Source of the DNA: Streptomyces sp. ISL-10
GTDB lineage: Bacteria; Actinomycetota; Actinomycetes; Streptomycetales; Streptomycetaceae
Direction: 5' to 3'
DNA length: 64,000 bases
NCBI RefSeq assembly: GCF_018614575.1
Contig: NZ_JAGGOJ010000020.1
Coordinates: 186,001 to 250,000, forward strand
Each line of letters begins with the position of its first letter. The stretch's first letter is position 1. The translations under genes were made by a program, and so were the position numbers. The notes beneath the pieces are model-generated. The model had not been told where the DNA came from, made no database searches, and was given only the letters and a program-made list of their open reading frames with translations. Positions 58,525 through 64,000 of this stretch are shown here, piece after piece.

Positions 58525-59622
58525 ATGACGGACACCAGGACGGGCTCGCGTCCGCTGCGCCTGTGGCGCGCGAGCCGCCTGCGCGGCTGGGGCGGCGTCG
58601 CGGGAATGGCCGCCGCGTGCGCGCTGACCGCGGCCGTCACACTGCTGCCGCTGGCCCACGGCGGCGCGGACGCCCTCAGCCCGCACCCCGCCGGTCAGGG
58701 CACGGCGGTCCCCGGCAAGGCGGACGACTGCAAGGACCCGGAGGCGTCGCTGCGGCCCTCCACGGCCGGCGGCCCCAACATCGACGCGATCAAGGCCCGC
58801 GGGAAGCTGATCGTCGGCGTCGACCAGAACAGCTACCGCTGGGGCTACCGCAACCCGGCGGGCGGCGGTCAGGACCCGGCGGATCCAGGTGGCGGCGAAG
58901 AGGGCTTTGCCCCTGCGACCGGCGGCGTCCTGGAGGGCTTCGACATCGATCTCGCCCGGGCCATCGCCGAGAACATCGTCGGCAGCAAGGACGACATCAT
59001 CTTCCGTGCGATACCGACGAACCAGCGCATCGCCGCCCTCGACAGCGGGGCGGTGGACATCGTCGTGCGGACCATGACGATCAACTGCAGCCGCATCGAG
59101 CAGGTGGCGTTCTCCACGGCGTACTTCCAGGCGGGTCAGCAGGTCCTCGCGCCGAAGAGCTCGCCGATCACCGGGTACGACACGTCCCTGACGGGCAAGC
59201 GGGTGTGCTCCGCCGAGGGCTCCACGGCGTACGAGGCGCTGGAGAAGAACAGCTTCGGCGCGACGTTCAGGGACGAGCACGACGGGCAGCCGGGCGACGA
59301 GGACCTCTACACCGTGCCGAACCAGCTGGACTGCCTCGTCAGACTCCAGCAGGGACTGGTCGACGCGATCGTCACGGACAACGCCCTCGCGGCGGGTCAG
59401 GCCGCCCAGGATCCGGCGGTGGAGCTCAAGGGCGACAAGCCGTTCACGACCGAGTTCTACGGCGTGGCCACCAAGCTCGGCAAGGACGACCTCGTGCGCC
59501 GGGTGAACCAGGTGCTCGTCGACTACCGCAGGGGACCGTGGATGCAGGCGTACGACAAGTGGCTGGCCACCGACCTGCCCGGGATAACCGGGCCGCCGGA
59601 GCCGAAGTACCGGGCCGAGTAG
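58525..59622 (+). CDS. glnH: GlnH-like family 3 amino-acid-binding protein
   Basis: 365 residues from the ATG at 58525 (GGGGGAG just ahead; the overlapping GTG at 58510 is less likely). One N-terminal hydrophobic segment (about 26-50) without a lipobox Cys suggests membrane anchoring. The binding domain begins GKLIVGVDQNSYRWG and holds GFDIDLARAIAENI and VDIVVRTMTIN, typical of glutamate/glutamine-binding proteins. No permease adjoins, supporting a sensing rather than a transport role with GlnX. Confidence 0.8.
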   Translation: MTDTRTGSRPLRLWRASRLRGWGGVAGMAAACALTAAVTLLPLAHGGADALSPHPAGQGTAVPGKADDCKDPEASLRPSTAGGPNIDAIKARGKLIVGVDQNSYRWGYRNPAGGGQDPADPGGGEEGFAPATGGVLEGFDIDLARAIAENIVGSKDDIIFRAIPTNQRIAALDSGAVDIVVRTMTINCSRIEQVAFSTAYFQAGQQVLAPKSSPITGYDTSLTGKRVCSAEGSTAYEALEKNSFGATFRDEHDGQPGDEDLYTVPNQLDCLVRLQQGLVDAIVTDNALAAGQAAQDPAVELKGDKPFTTEFYGVATKLGKDDLVRRVNQVLVDYRRGPWMQAYDKWLATDLPGITGPPEPKYRAE

Positions 59623-59752
59623 GCCGGGAGCCGCCAGAGGACCCGCCGCCCGGCGGGCGCAGGGCAGCTGCGCGGGAACGGGCAGCACACAGCACGCAGA
59701 GCAGACCGGGGCGCGTCCCGGACAGGCACGGACACGAACGGAGACGTGATCG

Positions 59753-61090
59753 ATGAGCGTCGCGGGACCTTTCCCCGGCTCGGCGGGGACACCGCACGGG
59801 CCGGTGATGGACCGGGACGAGGTGGACCGTGCGCTGGCGCGGCTCGGCGCGGAGCACGAGGCGGTCGAGACCTCGCTCCTCGCCCTGCAGGACCATGCCG
59901 GGCGACGGCTTCTCGAAGGGGCCGAGCTGACCGGGGTCACCAAGGAGCGCTGGGCCGCCGCCGAGCAGTCGATCACGCTGCTGTGGAGCTACTTCGACGC
60001 GTACACCGCCGCGCTGACGGACCTGCGTGAGCTGCGTGCCCGTCGCCGCTGGTCCAGCCGCGAGGACCTGGCCGAGCTCACCGAGCGGCTGCGCGGTCGC
60101 AGTGTGACGGTGGCCGGACCGGCCGCGCACGCGGCACCGTCGCTCACCGGACCCGCCAGGCTCGCCGAACAGTTCACGCTCGGGGAGCTGGTCGCCCGGA
60201 TGAACGAGCTGTACGCGGCGGCGCTCGACATGGTCGTCGCGGCGGACGCGGTGTGGTCGGCGCTGCCGGCCCGGATCGATCTGCTCTCCGCCGAGCTGCA
60301 GCGCACCCGTTCGCTCGCCCACTCGGTGGGCGTACGGCCCGGGGAGCACACCGCAGGTGACGACCTGGAGGGCATCACCCACGAGCTGTCCGCGCTGCGT
60401 GCCCAGGTCGTCTCCGACCCCCTCGCCTTCTGGCGTCCCGCGCCCGGCAGTTCGGCGCCGGGCGGCGGCCGCCCGGACACCGACCGCTACGACCGCGCGG
60501 CGCGCGCCCTGGAGGACGTGCGCCGGGAGATCGAGGCGGTGCTCCGGGTCCGGCAGGACTCCGAGGAGCGGCTGCTGCGGCTGCGCGACCTGCTCTCGCG
60601 TGCCGACCGGACGCTGGCCGAGGCCCGCTCGGCGCGGGGCGAGGTGCTCGCCAAGATCGCCGCGTCCGAGGTCCCCGCGGTCAGCGGACCGCCCACGGCG
60701 CTGCAGGAGCGGCTGGCCACGGCCGCGGAGTACCGGCGGCACTCCCAGTGGCACCGCCTGTCGCCGCTGCTGGAGTCCCTGGAGCGCGAGGCGGAGGACG
60801 AACTGCACCGGGCCCGGGAATCGTTGACGGCGGTCACCGCGCCGCTGGCCGTGCGCGCCGAGCTGCGCGGCCGGCTCGACGCCTACAAGGCCAAGGTCGC
60901 CCGGCACGGGATGGCGGAGGACCCGCTCCTGATCGAGCGGTACGACGTGGCGCGGCGGATGCTGTGGAGCGCACCGTGCGATCTGCGCGCAGCGGAGCAG
61001 GCGGTGCTGCGCTATCAGCAGGCCGCCGCCGAAGCGCTGGTGCCGAGGCAGGGCGAAGCGGTGCCCGAGGAACGCAGGGGGGATTCATGA
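59753..61090 (+). CDS. Uncharacterised helical protein between glnH and pknG
   Basis: 445 residues, with no recognised domain. The sequence is rich in Ala, Glu, Arg and Leu with heptad-like stretches (about 20-110, 165-215, 255-330, 355-430), so an all-helical, coiled-coil cytoplasmic protein is likely. There is no signal or membrane segment. It follows glnH by 130 bp and overlaps pknG by ATGA, so it is made together with the kinase. This position is not occupied by such a gene in the mycobacterial operon as I recall it. It may be a scaffold or substrate of PknG. Confidence 0.7.
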   Translation: MSVAGPFPGSAGTPHGPVMDRDEVDRALARLGAEHEAVETSLLALQDHAGRRLLEGAELTGVTKERWAAAEQSITLLWSYFDAYTAALTDLRELRARRRWSSREDLAELTERLRGRSVTVAGPAAHAAPSLTGPARLAEQFTLGELVARMNELYAAALDMVVAADAVWSALPARIDLLSAELQRTRSLAHSVGVRPGEHTAGDDLEGITHELSALRAQVVSDPLAFWRPAPGSSAPGGGRPDTDRYDRAARALEDVRREIEAVLRVRQDSEERLLRLRDLLSRADRTLAEARSARGEVLAKIAASEVPAVSGPPTALQERLATAAEYRRHSQWHRLSPLLESLEREAEDELHRARESLTAVTAPLAVRAELRGRLDAYKAKVARHGMAEDPLLIERYDVARRMLWSAPCDLRAAEQAVLRYQQAAAEALVPRQGEAVPEERRGDS

Positions 61091-63777
61091 GCGAGAAGAC
61101 GAACTGCCAGCGCCCCGGCTGCGAGGGCTCGTACGAGGACATGGGCGGCGGCGAGCTGTACTGCGACACCTGCGGTCTCGCGCCGGTCGTGTCCCCGACC
61201 GGCATGGTCGAATCGCAGCCCACCGGTGTCGCCGGGGGCGGCCGTGACTCCTCGTCGGCGCGCAGCAGTTCGCGCTCCTCGCGGGCGTCGTCGCGTTCGT
61301 CGTCCTCGCGCCGTTCGGTCTCGGGCAGGCTTTCGCGGTCGCTGTCCGGGAGCAGCACGTCATCGCGTTCGGTCTCGGTGCGCAGCTCGGGGTCGTCCAC
61401 GGCCGCGTCGGGGCGCGGCAGGCTGGGCGCCGGGCTGGTCACCATGCCGGAGGTGCCGCGGCCCGACCCGCGTACGGCGGTGATGGCGAACCCGGAGGTG
61501 CCCGAGCGGAAGCGGTTCTGCTCGCGTTCGGACTGCGGCGCGCCGGTCGGACGTGCGCGCGGTGACCGGCCGGGCCGCACGGAGGGCTTCTGCACCAAGT
61601 GCGGCCATCCGTACTCCTTCGTGCCCAAGCTCAAGGGCGGCGACATCGTGCACGGCCAGTACGAGGTCGTGGGATGCCTGGCGCACGGCGGTCTCGGCTG
61701 GGTGTACCTGGCGGTGGACCGCGCGGTGTCCGACCGCTGGGTGGTGCTCAAGGGCCTGCTGGACACGGGCGACCAGGACGCGATGGCCGCGGCGATCTCG
61801 GAGCGCCGCTTCCTCGCCGAGATCGAGCACTCCAACATCGTCCGCATCTACAACTTCGTCGAGCACCTCGACCAGCGCACCGGATCCCTCGACGGCTACA
61901 TCGTCATGGAGTACGTGGGCGGCAAGTCGCTGAAGGAGATCGCCAACGGGCGCCGCGGCCCGGACGGCCGGCGCGATCCGCTCCCGGTCGAGCAGGCGTG
62001 CGCGTACGGCATCGAGGCGCTGGAGGCGCTCGGCCATCTGCACAGCAGGAACCTGCTCTACTGCGACTTCAAGGTCGACAACGCCATCCAGCAGCAGGAC
62101 CAGCTCAAGCTGATCGACATGGGCGCGGTCCGCAGGATGGACGACGACGAGTCCGCCATCTACGGGACCGTCGGCTACCAGGCCCCCGAGGTCGCCGAGG
62201 TCGGACCCTCGGTGGCATCCGACCTGTACACGGTCGCGCGGACGCTCGCGGTGCTGACCTTCGACTTCCAGGGCTACACGAACGTGTTCGCGGACTCCCT
62301 CCCCGACCCGGAGCACATCCACGTCTTCCGCACCTACGAGTCGTTCTACCGGCTGCTGGTGCGGGCCACCGACCCGGACCCGGGACGCCGTTTCGCCTCG
62401 GCGCAGGAGATGGCCGAGCAGCTGACCGGAGTGCTGCGAGAGGTCGTCGCGCTGCAGACGGGCCGGCCGCGCCCGGCGCTCTCGACGCTGTTCGGCTCCG
62501 AACTGCGCGTGATGGACACGGAGTTGTTCGCCGAGCTCGACGAGGACGTCTCATCGCTGGGCGCCCGTCCCCCCGCGGGCGCACGCCGCCCCAAGGCCGG
62601 GGCGAACGGCAGCGCGACCGGAGGCGTCGCAGTGCCGCCGGGGCCGCCGCCGATGCCGTCGCTGCCCGGGGCGCCGCCGCCGGCGGCCGGTGTCCCGGCG
62701 ATGGGGGGCGCACCGGTTGTAGGCGGCGCACCGGCCCGCACCGATCATGCCCCGGTGCCCGCGCAGCGCGCCCCGGGGGGCGCACTGGCGACCGCACCTC
62801 TCGCGCTCGCCCCGCACCTCGCCGGCCTCGACACCCGCGGCACGGCCCTGGCCCTCCCCGTCCCCCTGGTCGATCCGAACGATCCGAACGCGGGATTCCT
62901 CGCGGGCCTGATGGCCGCGGCCCCGGCCGAGCTGATCGCCGCGCTGCGGGCGGCGGCCACGAGTTCACCGGAGACGCTGCTGCGCGAGCTGCGGGCCCTG
63001 TTGGAAACGGGTGATCTCCCCTCGGCGGCCCGGACGCTCGCCACGCTGGAGAGCGCACGGCCAGACGACTGGCGCGTCGTCTGGTACCAGGGCGTCACGG
63101 CGCTGGTGACCGGCGACCACGAGGCGGCGGCCCTGTCGTTCGACGCGGTGTACGACGCGTTCCCCGGCGAGAGCGCGCCCAAGCTGGCGCTCGGCCTGTG
63201 CGCCGAGGTCCTCGGGCAACTGGACAACGCGGCGGAGTACTACCGCCTGGTGTGGACGACCGATCCGGGCTTCGTCAGCGCCGCGTTCGGGCTCGCCCGC
63301 GTGCAGATCGCCTCGGGCGACCGCGCCGGAGCCGTACGGACGCTGGAGTCGGTGCCGGAGGCGTCGATCCACTACACGGCGGCGCGGGTGGCCGCCGTAC
63401 GGGCGAGACTGCGCCGGCGCGCCGTGCACGAACCGCTTCTTGACGACCTGTCGGCGGCCGCCGCGCAGGTGGACGCACTGGGGAGCTTCGGACTCGACGC
63501 GGTGCGACGCGAAAAGCTGGCCACCGAGGTGCTCGGGACGGCGCTCGACTGGGTACTCTCCGGTAGTCCCGGAGCCCTGCCGTCCGTTCCGACCGCACCC
63601 CCCTCGCCGAGCGCGAGCACGCCCACCGTGCTGCTCGGCAGCGAACTGGACGAGCGCGGCCTGCGCTTCGGCCTGGAACGCTCCTACCGGGTCCTGGCCC
63701 GGCTCGCCCAGCGCGGTGAGGAGCGGATAGAGCTGGTGGAGCGGGCGAACCGCTACCGCCCCCGGACGTGGGTGTGA
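61087..63777 (+). CDS. pknG: Ser/Thr protein kinase PknG with zinc ribbons, SR-rich linker and TPR domain
   Basis: 896 residues from the ATG at 61087. An N-terminal zinc ribbon (CQRPGC ... CDTC, 7-29) comes first. A Ser/Arg-rich linker (about 55-105) follows, then a rubredoxin-like zinc motif (FCSRSDCG ... CTKCG, 145-173). The kinase domain has ATP-binding Lys222, catalytic Asp327 in YCDFKVDN and metal Asp344 in DMG, the non-RD form of PknG. A disordered Pro/Ala linker leads to C-terminal TPR helices (about 640-890). It controls glutamate metabolism via GarA-type FHA proteins in relatives; no garA is in the window. Confidence 0.93.
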   Translation: MSEKTNCQRPGCEGSYEDMGGGELYCDTCGLAPVVSPTGMVESQPTGVAGGGRDSSSARSSSRSSRASSRSSSSRRSVSGRLSRSLSGSSTSSRSVSVRSSGSSTAASGRGRLGAGLVTMPEVPRPDPRTAVMANPEVPERKRFCSRSDCGAPVGRARGDRPGRTEGFCTKCGHPYSFVPKLKGGDIVHGQYEVVGCLAHGGLGWVYLAVDRAVSDRWVVLKGLLDTGDQDAMAAAISERRFLAEIEHSNIVRIYNFVEHLDQRTGSLDGYIVMEYVGGKSLKEIANGRRGPDGRRDPLPVEQACAYGIEALEALGHLHSRNLLYCDFKVDNAIQQQDQLKLIDMGAVRRMDDDESAIYGTVGYQAPEVAEVGPSVASDLYTVARTLAVLTFDFQGYTNVFADSLPDPEHIHVFRTYESFYRLLVRATDPDPGRRFASAQEMAEQLTGVLREVVALQTGRPRPALSTLFGSELRVMDTELFAELDEDVSSLGARPPAGARRPKAGANGSATGGVAVPPGPPPMPSLPGAPPPAAGVPAMGGAPVVGGAPARTDHAPVPAQRAPGGALATAPLALAPHLAGLDTRGTALALPVPLVDPNDPNAGFLAGLMAAAPAELIAALRAAATSSPETLLRELRALLETGDLPSAARTLATLESARPDDWRVVWYQGVTALVTGDHEAAALSFDAVYDAFPGESAPKLALGLCAEVLGQLDNAAEYYRLVWTTDPGFVSAAFGLARVQIASGDRAGAVRTLESVPEASIHYTAARVAAVRARLRRRAVHEPLLDDLSAAAAQVDALGSFGLDAVRREKLATEVLGTALDWVLSGSPGALPSVPTAPPSPSASTPTVLLGSELDERGLRFGLERSYRVLARLAQRGEERIELVERANRYRPRTWV

Positions 63778-63780
63778 TTG

Positions 63781-64000
63781 ATGGCGCAGATGCACCAGCC
63801 GGCCGACGACCCGGCCTGCCCCGGCTGCGAGGAGCCGGTGGAGCCCGGCGACCGATTCTGCGGAGCCTGCGGGTACGACCTGTCGGCCGTTCCCGCGCCC
63901 TCGCCGGACCGCCCCACCCTGGCCATCGGCACACCCGTGGAGTGGCCCGCCGCCACCGTCACCGACACCTCGGGCATGTCTCCGCGCACACAGCAGCCGG
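63781..64000 (+). CDS. Zinc-ribbon protein, probably PP2C phosphatase, 3' end outside window
   Basis: The first 73 codons are visible. A zinc ribbon CPGCEEPVEPGDRFCGACGY is followed by a Pro/Thr-rich linker, and the frame runs off the edge. It starts 4 bp after pknG and so belongs to the operon. In related streptomycetes, as I recall, the gene after pknG encodes a PP2C phosphatase with such N-terminal ribbons, which would oppose the kinase; the catalytic domain is not visible here. Confidence 0.6.
   Translation, partial: MAQMHQPADDPACPGCEEPVEPGDRFCGACGYDLSAVPAPSPDRPTLAIGTPVEWPAATVTDTSGMSPRTQQP

Overview
The window is chromosomal DNA of a Streptomyces-type actinomycete. The evidence is the very high GC content with strong third-position GC bias (which creates long spurious open frames opposite the real genes), frequent GTG starts, translationally coupled ATGA/GTGA overlaps, a conservon (cvnA-D), a mycothiol-dependent nitroreductase homologue, a sodF gene with a Nur-type operator, and a glnX-glnH-pknG group. 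Gene order from sodF through asd, pepN and malQ to a csnR-K-like operon recalls the same core region of S. coelicolor (from memory; not checked here).

Layout. 1-3.5 kb: truncated SpoIIE/PP2C phosphatase, Eis-like acetyltransferase, Nei/Fpg glycosylase coupled to rpiB. 3.6-9 kb: three paralogous APC amino-acid permeases (the first preceded by a cloverleaf-like RNA candidate) with an opposed bioY. 9-19.8 kb: a sugar or polyol island. A histidine phosphatase and an FGGY kinase face a divergent operon of Tat-lipoprotein binding protein, two permeases, ATPase, DeoR regulator, second ATPase, 2-hydroxyacid dehydrogenase and second FGGY kinase. 19.8-36 kb: glycerophosphodiesterase remnant, sodF, nitroreductase homologue, two pepN paralogues, a repeat-rich gap with an AbiEi/DUF559-like gene, a NUDIX pseudogene interrupted by a 32-bp repeat, a flavin-type oxidoreductase, a VOC protein with a divergent CGNR regulator, a large subtilisin and asd.

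36-41 kb: conservon cvnABCD followed by a terpene synthase and then a gene graveyard (internally deleted P450, frameshifted LysR). 41-49.7 kb: small membrane protein, malQ with an in-frame 27-bp repeat, a GH84 hexosaminidase whose last codons are the first unit of a degenerate ~40-bp tandem array, an HNH endonuclease and MscS. 49.8-56.8 kb: a csnR-csnEFGHK-like amino-sugar oligosaccharide operon with a perfect 15-bp palindrome behind the csnR promoter. 57-64 kb: glnX-glnH-(coiled-coil protein)-pknG-(zinc-ribbon phosphatase start), an amino-acid sensing and Ser/Thr kinase operon.

How the genes work together: the two sugar systems differ. The 11-20 kb operon brings its own pair of ATPases, both with Glu instead of Gln in the Q-loop. 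The csn-like operon has none and presumably borrows the shared MsiK-type ATPase. Signalling is represented by the conservon (G-protein-like switch), the PknG group and the partial PP2C genes at both window edges. All product calls are from reading translations by eye; no homology search was run.
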